Source: a virus. Taken from it: a stretch of DNA of 31,524 nt. The number at the start of each line of letters is the position of its first letter. The first letter of the stretch is position 1. The DNA is taken from positions 1 to 31,524 of the IMG/VR virus record IMGVR_UViG_3300009537_000104; one strand, written 5' to 3'. The notes beneath the pieces were generated by a model, which searched no databases, had not been told where the DNA came from, and was given only the letters and a program-made list of their open reading frames with translations. The translations under genes were made by a program, and so were the position numbers. Of this stretch, positions 7,609 to 16,140 are shown in pieces.

Positions 7609-9310
7609 ATTACGCGAAAGTATTAAAGAAAAGGCAGAGTTGAAAGATGCGTATATTGATAGTTTGCGCTCTCTATCGCGTGAAGTGTCGGATAAAGCTA
7701 ACACACCCCTATCGCGTATAATAGACGCTGCACTTAGCGGTCTTGAAGCGGATGATAATGATATAATAAAAAGCTCATCTAACAACCGCAGGATTGTTCG
7801 ATCTGTAGTGGGCAAAACATCAGCAGAAATAAATAAGCACGCAAACCGCTCTAAGAAAGTATTTACTGCGGTTGGGGTTTCCGCTACTGAAGTATATAAA
7901 GATTTGAAACGCATTGATATTGAGTATTTAGGTAAAGGTAGAAATAAAGCATTTACTGAACTGTCGGACGCTGAAATAGAAGACGCTGCGGGGTTGAATA
8001 AGGATGCAACAAAATCCTTCGCTCGAAGTATGGAGGGCGCTTCTGCATACATAAAAAGCGCTCTAGAGGGCGGAATTGTTTACCATATGTCGCGTCAATC
8101 TTTGCGTAATAAGCTGCTTAGTGCTGATGGCGATGTGAATGTAGCAGACGGGGGCACTCTGTATTCTACAACGCTTAATAGCTTAAACTCGTACAGCGGT
8201 GACATTATTAACTTTTACACGGAAGTCGGTGCAACACAGCAAGAGGGTGTTAGAAGCGTATTTAATTCGAATCCTATGGATGATCGAACTAAACCTATAT
8301 GCGCCGCAGCCACACTCGCAGGTATTATACCCGTCGATCAGATGGAGAGCAGCTATGGTGTACCTCCTCGTATGCTATGTCGATGCGATCTAGTGTATAT
8401 CGATCCGGAGTGGAAAGATGTTCAAGCAGACATAGAAAAGCACCTAGACGAGCAGAAGGAGAATTGGCGCAAGATACTGAATGACCTCCCGCGAAGGAAA
8501 GATGGGCATTTCTATTCGAACGTGCAAAAGCAGTTGGATGTGCTGTCGGGAAAATTGACGCCTCAAAAGTTCGACGCAACGGCATTGCATACAGCCAGAT
8601 TACGCTTATTAAGTAAAGGTGAGATCAATCGTATACTTACTAACTATAAGAGCACGTACAGAATGCAGTATAGTATGCCGGATGTCGTATTGAAAGATAC
8701 AGCGCCGCGTGCGGCAAAGACGATTGTATCTACAGAGGGCATAAAGAGCAGTGAGGATCGTGTTCGCGCTTCGGGCGTTTCAAATGTAGACTTTTCGCAA
8801 GCGAGCAGCGACAAGATGGCATCTGTTGCGGCGGATGCTTTTAAAGATTTAGCCGATAGAGGTTATAGTCTACCTGCTAACGTTATTATACGTGGCGTAT
8901 CGGATGATGACTACCTTAAAAAGAATTCCCGTGTTATCGCGTATTTTAGGAGAGCAGATAACAAAATAACTTTGAATAAAGATGCGCCGTTCAAATGGTG
9001 GAATGCGACGGAGAAGCGGTCTTACGGCAAAGCGCTGAAAGGCTTTTTAGCGTCTGACAGCCCGAAAGCCGTGATATTCCACGAATTGGCACATAAAAAC
9101 CACTTCGACAAAATAGGAGGGTCTTTATATGAAACGGCTAAGCACATCAAATTCTTACCTGATCAAGTCGCTATTATAAAAAAGCACGTCAGCGCTTACG
9201 CTACGACTAACGCAGAGGAATTCGTGGCAGAGACATTTTCGGGTATTATGAGCGGAATCAAATACGACGAGCAGATATTAGCGCTGTATGACAGATATAG
9301 GGGGCCGTGA
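7595..9310 (+). CDS. MuF-type minor head protein fused to a zincin-like metallopeptidase domain
   Basis: The protein has 571 residues. The N-terminal half is the SPP1 gp7/MuF-like minor head region, ending in the signature D229-D-R-T-K-P-I-C236 and the P257-P-R-M-L-C262-R-C264 cluster. After a charged linker (about 270-400) the C-terminal domain contains H496-E-L-A-H500 (HExxH) and, 41-46 residues later, 'YATTNAEEFVAETFSG' with E541, E542 or E546 as candidate third zinc ligand. This layout matches phage-borne zincin 'polyvalent' tails on MuF proteins. MuF proteins sit inside the head and can be ejected with the DNA, so the peptidase could act in the host cell or during head maturation. Its substrate is unknown. 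Confidence 0.82.
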   Translation: MPLNKLRESIKEKAELKDAYIDSLRSLSREVSDKANTPLSRIIDAALSGLEADDNDIIKSSSNNRRIVRSVVGKTSAEINKHANRSKKVFTAVGVSATEVYKDLKRIDIEYLGKGRNKAFTELSDAEIEDAAGLNKDATKSFARSMEGASAYIKSALEGGIVYHMSRQSLRNKLLSADGDVNVADGGTLYSTTLNSLNSYSGDIINFYTEVGATQQEGVRSVFNSNPMDDRTKPICAAATLAGIIPVDQMESSYGVPPRMLCRCDLVYIDPEWKDVQADIEKHLDEQKENWRKILNDLPRRKDGHFYSNVQKQLDVLSGKLTPQKFDATALHTARLRLLSKGEINRILTNYKSTYRMQYSMPDVVLKDTAPRAAKTIVSTEGIKSSEDRVRASGVSNVDFSQASSDKMASVAADAFKDLADRGYSLPANVIIRGVSDDDYLKKNSRVIAYFRRADNKITLNKDAPFKWWNATEKRSYGKALKGFLASDSPKAVIFHELAHKNHFDKIGGSLYETAKHIKFLPDQVAIIKKHVSAYATTNAEEFVAETFSGIMSGIKYDEQILALYDRYRGP

Positions 9311-9501
9311 TGATACCTTTTCCGAATTGTATAATTTGCAAACATTTCAAACAAGATCGAATGCCGGATCATAAGTGCGACGCTTTCGAGCATATTCCCG
9401 CTGCCATTTGGAATGGCGATGTTGATCATACTGAACCATTTAACGGGGATAAGGGCATTTTATTTGACGAAGATACCTCTATCCTGGGTGACTTCAAATG
9501 A
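9310..9501 (+). CDS. small Cys-rich conserved phage protein
   Basis: I start this gene at the ATG in the TGATG overlap with the MuF stop, giving 63 residues (a GTG three bases earlier is possible). It has a 'CIICKHF' pair of cysteines and a third Cys in 'HKCDAF', then 'IPAAIWNGDVDHTEPFNGDKGILFDED', a pattern I recognise in short proteins next to MuF genes in many siphophages. A small metal-binding fold is plausible. The role is unknown. It ends in an ATGA overlap with the next gene. Confidence 0.6.
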   Translation: MIPFPNCIICKHFKQDRMPDHKCDAFEHIPAAIWNGDVDHTEPFNGDKGILFDEDTSILGDFK

Positions 9502-9740
9502 GGGTGGTAATTGTTGCTCGTAACAATCTTGATAATTTTAGGCTGGCTGAAATTGCATTTGATAAACTGTCGGATTTTTTATCGCGAGATATAAGTATGT
9601 CGAATATAAATAACTTGGACGACATTCTTTCCAACGGCGTAACTATTAAGTATGAGGATGAGTCGTCCTCCTATGTTTTTGATGTTGTAAAATCCGTCTG
9701 TCTAAGTAGAATATCTTTTTCGATAACGTATGAGGATTGA
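9498..9740 (+). CDS. hypothetical protein in the head gene cluster
   Basis: The 80-residue product starts in an ATGA overlap with the preceding gene. It has an amphipathic N-terminal half (MRVVIVARNNLDNFRLAEIAF) and a beta-rich end. It matches no family I know. Tight translational coupling on both sides supports it as a real gene of the head operon. Confidence 0.5.
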   Translation: MRVVIVARNNLDNFRLAEIAFDKLSDFLSRDISMSNINNLDDILSNGVTIKYEDESSSYVFDVVKSVCLSRISFSITYED

Positions 9741-9741
9741 T

Positions 9742-10035
9742 ATGCTCCCTATAAGCTTCGCCCAGTTGTTACAGTACGGAACTGCTCCTGCTTTAATGAT
9801 CCTATGTTTTTTGATAGTTCAGATGCGCGGTGATATAATAGAACTTACAAAGAAGCAGCAAAAATTGGATGATCGTATAAGGGAGGCGGAGCACGAGTAC
9901 GTTCCGAAAGATGATTGCGCCTCAGATATGGATCAAATAAATACGAAAATGCAGGCTATATTTAATAAATTAGACACAGTAGGGGAATCCATTTCGTTTA
10001 TCAGCGGTAAAATGGATTTCAGAAAAGGGGGGTGA
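9742..10035 (+). CDS. single-pass membrane protein with coiled coil
   Basis: I place the start at the ATG at 9742, which has GAGGA 6 bases upstream (an in-frame ATG at 9730 is less likely), giving 97 residues. Residues about 5-28 (FAQLLQYGTAPALMILCFLIVQM) form one membrane segment. The rest is a charged heptad-like coiled coil (IIELTKKQQKLDDRIREAE) followed by 'YVPKDDC...DMDQINTKMQAIFNKLD'. Proteins of this layout often sit in phage structural clusters and are sometimes annotated as holin-like. A lysis role is possible but unproven. Confidence 0.6.
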   Translation: MLPISFAQLLQYGTAPALMILCFLIVQMRGDIIELTKKQQKLDDRIREAEHEYVPKDDCASDMDQINTKMQAIFNKLDTVGESISFISGKMDFRKGG

Positions 10036-10036
10036 G

Positions 10037-10510
10037 ATGGCAGTTTCATTGAATACTAAAGGTAATTCGAATTTAAAGGCTTTGATAAACGGCGGCAAAG
10101 TAGATAAAACATCTGAATGGTCTATGAGCGTTGATGACGAGAATGCGATGATGACGGAAATGATGGATGAGAATGCGTGGAGCAAATACGGAGAATGGTT
10201 TCTTGGTGTTGATGATGCCGAGGGGATGATGACGAAGGCGCATTATAAATATCCTTTCGGAAAAGGCGGGAAAGTCTACCGTTCCGCTTTGACAGCTATT
10301 AGACAGCGTGCAGGACAGCAGGACGCGAATGATATATTTGATGCTGCGGGCAGCGCTATTGAGATGATTGATAAAGAAATTAAGCAGCGAGCGGCTGATG
10401 CAATAAATAATGTGTCGAATTCTGCTAATAATGATAAAATAGGTAATTATACGATTGATGGCGTTAATACTATCTTAGATAAGATAGAACATCAATTGAA
10501 CCTCTTGTGA
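10037..10510 (+). CDS. conserved head-operon protein ('YPFG..GKVYRSAL' type)
   Basis: The 157-residue product contains 'LKALINGGKVDKTSEWSMSVDDENAM', 'WFLGVDD' and 'YKYPFGKGGKVYRSALTAIRQRAGQQ'. I recognise this motif set from proteins encoded just before scaffold and capsid genes, and as a terminal domain of some prohead-protease polyproteins. No protease Ser/His pair is visible here, so it is likely the non-protease part. The C-terminus is helical. It probably takes part in head assembly. Confidence 0.55.
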   Translation: MAVSLNTKGNSNLKALINGGKVDKTSEWSMSVDDENAMMTEMMDENAWSKYGEWFLGVDDAEGMMTKAHYKYPFGKGGKVYRSALTAIRQRAGQQDANDIFDAAGSAIEMIDKEIKQRAADAINNVSNSANNDKIGNYTIDGVNTILDKIEHQLNLL

Positions 10511-10523
10511 TTGGAGATTTGAT

Positions 10524-11186
10524 ATGACAGAAGCAGAACTTCTAAAGAAGGTCAGTGTCCTGGAAGGACGCATGGAGGAATTAGTTAACCGTATTAGTGA
10601 GTATAAAACTGAGAATGCGAATTTAAAGACCGAGTTAAAAGCGTCTAGAGATACACTCCACTTAAAGGAACAGGGGTGGAAAACTGAAAAGGAAGATGCA
10701 GGTAAAACAGGCACTCAAATCGCAGAAAAATTAAAAACGCTTGAAACGGAGAATTCAACTCTGAAAGGCGCTGTTGAGAAATCGGAGAAAGAACTCTCAA
10801 AATTAAAAGCAGCAGCAGAAGAGGCTGCGTTTAGAAAGGTTGTATACGACGAATTGGGAAGCTACGAGTTCAAAAACGCCTTTGAGAAGGGCGGGTTTGA
10901 AAAGGAGATGTTTTCTAGAGGAGAGGACGGCAACTTTTTACCGCATGATACTCTTAAAAAGAAAATTAAATCCTTCCTTGAGAGTGTTAAGAAGGGTACT
11001 GAAACGCCTCCTGATGCCGCTTCGAAAAATAAGGCTGAGGATCACGGGAACAAGGGCTCGACTGACATATCGACTAAAAGTACTCGAATTGTAGAGCTAC
11101 TCAAAAAACCCGTGCGCACTCGTGACGAAATGGGCGAATTGATGCGTTTGGAATCTGAGATTGAAATTGCGTGTAGGGCTAAATAA
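10524..11186 (+). CDS. scaffold-like coiled-coil protein, copy 1
   Basis: The 220-residue protein is highly charged. Residues 1-95 are a long coiled coil rich in Glu, Lys and Leu heptads. Residues about 100-155 form a small domain ('YEFKNAFEKGGFEKEMFSRGE...TLKKKIKSFLESV'), and after a Gly/Ser/Pro linker a C-terminal helix begins 'STRIVELLKKPVRTRDEMGELMRLESEIE'. Scaffolding proteins of siphophages have this composition and sit directly before the capsid gene. The next gene encodes a paralog with the same domain order. Confidence 0.65.
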   Translation: MTEAELLKKVSVLEGRMEELVNRISEYKTENANLKTELKASRDTLHLKEQGWKTEKEDAGKTGTQIAEKLKTLETENSTLKGAVEKSEKELSKLKAAAEEAAFRKVVYDELGSYEFKNAFEKGGFEKEMFSRGEDGNFLPHDTLKKKIKSFLESVKKGTETPPDAASKNKAEDHGNKGSTDISTKSTRIVELLKKPVRTRDEMGELMRLESEIEIACRAK

Positions 11187-11845
11187 TGGACCGCGAAGAT
11201 ACGCATGACTCAGAACACGAGTTGGACTACAGCGGGTGGTCTCATGAAGACTTTGTAGGTGAGATTAAAAAACTGCGTAGGGAGAACGCTTCAAAGCGCG
11301 TTAGATTGCGCGAACTGAGCGAAAAATCTGCCGATTCGACTTTAAACATTACCGTCAATGAGCGCGATGAACTTAGAGATAAATTGCAGAAGTTACGGGA
11401 TCGCATAGAAACGGGGGAGTACGTATCGAGCAGCAGCCTCGAACTTCTTAAAAGCGCTTTTTTGAGGGAGAAGGGGGAGGCTGATTCGGCTTTGGCGCTC
11501 GCTCGTGAGGAGCTTACAAAAGAGCGTCTATTGCGCGACGCGTATACTAAAGTGTATAACTCGGGCTATAAATTTAAAAATGTTCAGGAGCAAACTGGCT
11601 TTGAATATTTTGTGCTGAATAAAGGTAAGAATGGGGCATTCAAATCCCCCGAAGAGATATCGTCTTCCATAGATGTATTCTTAAAAGAGAATTTCACCCC
11701 TGCCCAGTTACCTGTAGCAGGGCCGCTCCCGGGCTCAGGGAGTCCGGCCAGCGAGATATTGCGAATAATGAAAAAGGGTAAATTGGCAAGCGAGGATATT
11801 AAAAGGATTTGCGAGCTCGAAGCTCAGATTGAAAGATTAAAATAG
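11186..11845 (+). CDS. scaffold-like coiled-coil protein, copy 2 (paralog)
   Basis: The 219-residue protein overlaps copy 1 by a TAATG junction. It repeats the same plan: coiled coil (about 20-110), small domain ('YKFKNVQEQTGFEYFVLNKGKNGAFKSPEEISSSIDVFLKE'), Pro/Gly linker, and a terminal helix 'SEILRIMKKGKLASEDIKRICELEAQIE'. Matching positions with copy 1 include 'FKN...GFE', 'G.NG.F', 'FL' and 'LE..IE'. The two probably arose by an old tandem duplication. One could be the main scaffold and the other an assembly modifier. Confidence 0.65.
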   Translation: MDREDTHDSEHELDYSGWSHEDFVGEIKKLRRENASKRVRLRELSEKSADSTLNITVNERDELRDKLQKLRDRIETGEYVSSSSLELLKSAFLREKGEADSALALAREELTKERLLRDAYTKVYNSGYKFKNVQEQTGFEYFVLNKGKNGAFKSPEEISSSIDVFLKENFTPAQLPVAGPLPGSGSPASEILRIMKKGKLASEDIKRICELEAQIERLK

Positions 11846-11900
11846 AAACGGATGAGTCTGGTACTCCTACGTGATACTAATGCGTTAAGGAGAATTAAAA

Positions 11901-12899
11901 ATGCCGTCATTAAATGATTTAAATGCGAATACTGTCAGCGATCTTACTAAATGGATACCAACTATCTGGTCTCTGCTGGTCTACGAGGAGGCACAGAACC
12001 GATTAGCGTGGCAGCGTTACATCGGGGATGAAGGATCGGGAATGCCCGTTATTTTGAAACGGGAGGTTTTGAACGGCCCTGGATCGACTATCAAGATAAG
12101 CCAACTGGCGAATCTTACTGGATCGGGAGTTTCAGGGGAGTCCACTCTGCAAGGGAACGAGGAGAAGTTATCTCCACGTGATATTTCCGTTGCGCCTGAA
12201 TGGTACAGGCATGCTGTTGCAGAAACTCATAAAGCCAATGTGCAAGTAACGCAAGACTTCAGGAATAAAGGGAGACTTGTACTGGGCAAGTGGATGGCTA
12301 GGAAGATGGATGACTCTCTTTGGACCGCTGCCGCCGCCACGGGTGCTGTAGGGTGGGAAGCGGGTACTATATCCGTGGTTTACGGAGGTAACGCAACAAG
12401 TGTAAATACGGTTGATTCTTCAGATACTTTCGGCGTCGAAGAAATCAGGAAGGCTGTTAATAAGCTTGAGGCGAACAATATTGAGAAGATCGGTGGGGAA
12501 GACGGTATGTATGTGATCTTGATTCACACCCATCAGAAATATAACCTTGTGAAAGACTCTGAATGGCTTTCTGCACAGCGGGAAGGCAACGTCAGGGGCG
12601 CAGATAATCCCATCTTCTCAAACGCTCTAGGGCAGTTTGGCGGGGCTGTTATAGCCACTACCAATTCTTGCCCAAGGGCACAAAATGCTAATTCGCCCGT
12701 TGTTTATTATGCCCGTGCTATAGCAATGGGTGCCGAGGCGTTATGTCGCGGGCTTGGCGAGGACATATCTTGGAATGAGGAAGTAACAGATTACGGTTTC
12801 AAACGTGGTATTGCTACAGGCGCTGCGTGGGCAGACGCTGTGATGAACCATAAAGCCCTTGTTCAGATTGTCACCGCTGCTACCGATCCTACAGCGTAA
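11901..12899 (+). CDS. major capsid protein (N4-gp56-like, HK97 fold)
   Basis: The 332-residue length, the position after the scaffold genes and the strong AAGGAGA site fit the major capsid. Recognisable features of the N4-gp56 type are 'STIKISQLANLTGSGVSGE', 'LQGNEEKLSPRDISVAPEWYRHAV', and a long helix with 'GRLVLGKWMARKMDDSLW'. Later come 'YVILIHTHQKYNLVKDSEW', typical of the A domain, and 'RAIAMGAEALCRG'. No N-terminal delta domain is apparent, consistent with a separate scaffold. It forms the icosahedral shell. Confidence 0.85.
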   Translation: MPSLNDLNANTVSDLTKWIPTIWSLLVYEEAQNRLAWQRYIGDEGSGMPVILKREVLNGPGSTIKISQLANLTGSGVSGESTLQGNEEKLSPRDISVAPEWYRHAVAETHKANVQVTQDFRNKGRLVLGKWMARKMDDSLWTAAAATGAVGWEAGTISVVYGGNATSVNTVDSSDTFGVEEIRKAVNKLEANNIEKIGGEDGMYVILIHTHQKYNLVKDSEWLSAQREGNVRGADNPIFSNALGQFGGAVIATTNSCPRAQNANSPVVYYARAIAMGAEALCRGLGEDISWNEEVTDYGFKRGIATGAAWADAVMNHKALVQIVTAATDPTA

Positions 12900-12914
12900 A
12901 GGAGGTTGAGACAG

Positions 12915-13304
12915 ATGCGCAAAGACGTACAGTGTAATATAGATGCTATTGAATACGTGGGGGGTAGAGATTCGCAGGAGTTTACTATCCTCCCGTACAG
13001 TAGCGATGATCTGGAACGTGTTGTAGTATTTTCAAAAGGTGAAGTTAGATATTCGGGCATAGATATAAAAGCCGAAACTGTGGGATTTTTACTTAGGGAT
13101 TACAAAGGCTGCTTTCTTTTTCGTCAACAGACTTTTCAGCCCGCGGAGCTTTTCAAAATGCAGTTCAAGAAGTTGGTTGAAGGGTACTCTCTTTCCGCTG
13201 ACGCCGTAACTAGACTAGTACTTTCGGTTATGAAGGAGGTAGAGGATGCCCGCAAGACGCCTAGCAATTCCGCATTAAAAGGTAAAGTCGTTAAAAGGAC
13301 TTAA
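12915..13304 (+). CDS. hypothetical protein downstream of capsid
   Basis: I choose the ATG at 12915, 9 bases after AAAGGAGG; an in-frame TTG lies at 12906. The product has 129 residues: an N-terminal beta-rich part ('IDAIEYVGGRDSQEFTILPY'), a central 'GFLLRDYKGCFLFRQQTF', and a helical, basic C-terminus. No family is recognised. The position between capsid and glycosyltransferase suggests a head accessory protein. Confidence 0.5.
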   Translation: MRKDVQCNIDAIEYVGGRDSQEFTILPYSSDDLERVVVFSKGEVRYSGIDIKAETVGFLLRDYKGCFLFRQQTFQPAELFKMQFKKLVEGYSLSADAVTRLVLSVMKEVEDARKTPSNSALKGKVVKRT

Positions 13305-13307
13305 GCC

Positions 13308-14546
13308 ATGTGGGTCAGGTATACTTTAAGTGCAGATGAGAAAATTGTCGAAGTCAACAATCATAAGTACACATTTCCTAAAATGTGTTGGCTGCAAATT
13401 ACCGATCCGACATTGCTCAGAAAAGTAACTGATCATCCCGATGTTTTCGAAGTGGCGGACTTTGATTTGATGATGCTGGACGGCATTCATAATGTTAAAT
13501 GCCACGGCAAATTGATTCACACGAATGATCCTGTATCTGCAACGCAGATGTCGTCATCCAAATATTTTGCCCTAAAAGCGCGCGTAGAAAACACGTGGAT
13601 ATTTAGAATATGTATCACAGATGCTAAATATAAACTTACTACTGCATTAACTCGCGATACTCCGACCATTGGGGTGTATAGGCTTAAAGGAGGATGGGGG
13701 GACATTGTCATGTCATTCTCCGCTGCTAGGGCATTAAAACGACAATACAAGAATTCAAAAGTAATATACTCGTGCCCATTGGCATTTAAAGAGCTAGTAG
13801 ATTGTGATCCTGAAATTGAATATATGGAATTGAATTCTTTTTCGAAAAGTTCTTTCGATGCCTTCGTAAACTTGACGAGTCCGTGCATTAAGCATGAGAT
13901 TTCTAGACAGCCGAATGTTGATAAGAATCGAACGGAGATATTTTGTGGTGAGTGCGAAACTTCGTATAGTCGTTATTTTAAGCCCTGTCAGCCTGTTAAC
14001 AAGGTTTACTTGTCTTGGGCAAAAGAGTTTATGCGTAAGTTTTCGCGACCGATTATAGGCTTCGTTCCCGAAAGCTGCGCGCCTATTCGAAGTTGGGGGC
14101 ACTTTGAGATCGTGTCTGAGATGTGCAGTGAGCAATTACGCTCCACGAATCTGATCTTCAACTCGTTAGGCTCTTACGCCTGGCGTAGATACGAGGATAA
14201 GAAGATATTTGGATACACAATGGGTCAAGTGGTGGCCCTGCTATCAATGTGCGATATTGTTGTTGGCGTAGATACAGGTCCCATGCACTCGGCGGCTTCC
14301 CTGGGGGTCCCAACGATTTGGTTATTCACTCATATCGATGGCGCTGTCCGCACTAAAGATTATAAAAATGCTGTAGTAATACAAGACAAGGAGTGCGATA
14401 GGAGCCCTTGTTGGTATATGAAACCTTGCGATGATGGCAAAACAGCTTTATGCGGAGAGAATATTAAACCCGCACGAGTATTTAATACAATTATGCACTG
14501 TTTAAATGCGGAGAGACAATGTCGTACAGCGTCAATAGCGATTTAA
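13308..14546 (+). CDS. glycosyltransferase family 9 (heptosyltransferase-like)
   Basis: The protein has 412 residues. Residues about 118-412 show the two Rossmann halves of GT9 (GT-B): 'GVYRLKGGWGDIVMSFSAARALK' at 122-144, the glycine-rich acceptor loop, and 'DIVVGVDTGPMHSAASLGVP' at 316-335, the nucleotide-sugar site with D-T-G-P-M-H. The Cys-rich end 'CDRSPCWYMKPCDDG..ALC' resembles the C-terminal loop of phage and LPS GT9 enzymes. Residues 1-115 are an extra domain I do not recognise. It lies between capsid and connector genes and overlaps the next gene by 28 bp. It could glycosylate a virion protein or alter host glycans. Confidence 0.8.
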   Translation: MWVRYTLSADEKIVEVNNHKYTFPKMCWLQITDPTLLRKVTDHPDVFEVADFDLMMLDGIHNVKCHGKLIHTNDPVSATQMSSSKYFALKARVENTWIFRICITDAKYKLTTALTRDTPTIGVYRLKGGWGDIVMSFSAARALKRQYKNSKVIYSCPLAFKELVDCDPEIEYMELNSFSKSSFDAFVNLTSPCIKHEISRQPNVDKNRTEIFCGECETSYSRYFKPCQPVNKVYLSWAKEFMRKFSRPIIGFVPESCAPIRSWGHFEIVSEMCSEQLRSTNLIFNSLGSYAWRRYEDKKIFGYTMGQVVALLSMCDIVVGVDTGPMHSAASLGVPTIWLFTHIDGAVRTKDYKNAVVIQDKECDRSPCWYMKPCDDGKTALCGENIKPARVFNTIMHCLNAERQCRTASIAI

Positions 14547-15232
14547 TATTAGATAGCGGGGAATCCCTACAGCTATTTCTAGATGCTAAGTTGTCGTCCG
14601 CGAACATCACGTCTGTGTTAAATAGCGCCAGAGATAGGGCATATCAAAGTATAAATAGTTTCTTGAAAGATAGAACGTTAACGCCCGCGTCCATCTCGAA
14701 TATACCTGAGTTGAAGTACATAGAGGTCGATTTAGCAATATCGAACGTGTTAGAAGGATCATTCAGCGCGGGTACTAAGAGAAAGCTCCCCGACAAGATA
14801 TACAAAGATAGGGCCATGAGGGCCTTAGGGGCGCTTCGGTTCCCTGCGTCGGCGAGTACGCCGTCCGCCGTGTCAGGGAATACGGGTGATGGGACTGTAT
14901 CTGCAATAACTATTAATGACGATTTCACTCTAACAGAAATTTGGACACTGACCGCTCTAAGCAGTCAGTGGTTTCGGGTCGAAGGGACGAGGACTAAAGA
15001 TTTACCTGACTGTGAAATGGGAGTTGATTATCCAGATAAAACTCTAATAAACACGTTCGGATCTGATTACGGTAGAAAAGATTTGAGGCTTGGTATATCG
15101 TATACAGACTATCCGATTCGGTTTAAAATAACAGAGGGGGCGACGCCATTCGCTCAATACGATATGTTTACATTTAAAACATTCTCCTCCACACGTAAGA
15201 AGCGGGGTTCTGGCAAGGTTATATTGGGATGA
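14519..15232 (+). CDS. head-tail connector / neck protein
   Basis: The 237-residue product begins inside the glycosyltransferase 3' end with GGAG upstream. Residues 1-105 are helical, with 'SARDRAYQSINSFLKDR' and 'VDLAISNVLEGSF' similar to connector (gp6/DUF1320-like) helices. Residues 125-237 are beta-rich with 'WTLTALSSQWFRVEGTRT', 'YGRKDLRLGISYTDYPIRF' and a basic end. Position before a gp10-like gene supports a neck role. The assignment is mainly positional. Confidence 0.5.
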   Translation: MSYSVNSDLILDSGESLQLFLDAKLSSANITSVLNSARDRAYQSINSFLKDRTLTPASISNIPELKYIEVDLAISNVLEGSFSAGTKRKLPDKIYKDRAMRALGALRFPASASTPSAVSGNTGDGTVSAITINDDFTLTEIWTLTALSSQWFRVEGTRTKDLPDCEMGVDYPDKTLINTFGSDYGRKDLRLGISYTDYPIRFKITEGATPFAQYDMFTFKTFSSTRKKRGSGKVILG

Positions 15233-15738
15233 AAATAGATGTCGTCAATCCGAGCGGAACACTTCGAAGCATAAATCTATTTGATAGATTTGTAAGGCGT
15301 AAAGTGGGAAAAGCGCTTGAGAAAGTAACTTTATCCTTAAAGAAATCTGTGCTGAATAATATGTCCTTAAGTGATCACACATTAAAGGATATGGCTAAAA
15401 TGGGGCATCCCTACGGCCTTCAAGGAGGTCAGCGGGAGTCGTGGGAGGCTGCGAAGGGCGTTCCGGCGCGACAGAAATTACATACTCCTGAGTATAATAT
15501 ACATACGCATACAGGAAACTTGAAAAGTGAAGTATATCATAAGCTGCAAATACAGGAGAAAATGGGGATTCTAGGCGCGGATAGGATGGATGGAATTGTA
15601 GGTCTCAATAAAGACAGCAAATACGCCAAATACGTGATTATGGGAACACGAAAAATGGTCAGTCGTGACGTGTTGACAGAAACAATGAAGGCGGAGAGGG
15701 ATTCGCTTCAAGCGATGATGAAAGAAGTGTTGAAGTGA
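15229..15738 (+). CDS. HK97 gp10-like neck / tail-completion protein
   Basis: The 169-residue protein overlaps its neighbours by ATGA upstream and GTGA downstream. The C-terminal 'SKYAKYVIMGTRKMVSRDVL' matches the HK97-gp10 hallmark 'YA.yvE.GT.km..R'. 'HTHTGNLKSEVYHKLQ' corresponds to the 'TG.Lr.si' strand. The middle contains 'GHPYGLQGGQ.ESWEAAKG'. Such proteins complete the head-tail interface. Confidence 0.7.
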   Translation: MKIDVVNPSGTLRSINLFDRFVRRKVGKALEKVTLSLKKSVLNNMSLSDHTLKDMAKMGHPYGLQGGQRESWEAAKGVPARQKLHTPEYNIHTHTGNLKSEVYHKLQIQEKMGILGADRMDGIVGLNKDSKYAKYVIMGTRKMVSRDVLTETMKAERDSLQAMMKEVLK

Positions 15739-16133
15739 CTACGTTTATAGATATAGTAAAATCTGCTGTTCTCTCTGATCCTATAACTGCGGCGTTGATA
15801 CGCGATAGATTTCATTATGGCGAGTTGGCTGCAATAAAAGATACGCTGTTCCCATGTGCTAATTTTGATGCAAGCGGTAACATGGTTTCGAGAATCGAGA
15901 AGTATCAGACACTGACTTTCAGACTCTGGACGTGGTCGGGCAAATCTATAGACGAGGCATATGAGGTGTATAGTGCTATAATGAATGTATTACACGCTGC
16001 TAGAATAAGTGACGATCCTCTTACGGCCAATATCGTATGTCATGAAGATTCAAGGCCTATTTACAACTATGACAATTCTGACGATCTGCACTATTTCATG
16101 GCATCATGGTCGGCGGTAATGGTTAAGGTATAA
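15735..16133 (+). CDS. tail terminator-like protein
   Basis: The 132-residue product starts at a GTG overlapping the previous stop. Its order of elements, an N-terminal helix ('FIDIVKSAVLSDPITAALI'), a strand-rich core ('YQTLTFRLWTWSGKSIDEAYEVYSAI') and a final 'YFMASWSAVMVKV' strand, fits DUF3168/gpU-type tail terminators. These cap the tail tube next to the neck. Sequence similarity is weak; the size and position support it. Confidence 0.6.
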   Translation: MTTFIDIVKSAVLSDPITAALIRDRFHYGELAAIKDTLFPCANFDASGNMVSRIEKYQTLTFRLWTWSGKSIDEAYEVYSAIMNVLHAARISDDPLTANIVCHEDSRPIYNYDNSDDLHYFMASWSAVMVKV

Positions 16134-16140
16134 AACGAAA

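Noticed and set aside
8325-8585. Long opposite-strand open frames inside the MuF, portal, fibre and tape-measure genes
   Set aside because: They lack ribosome sites, have compositions expected of antisense to the strong coding frame, and overlap genes with clear family motifs.
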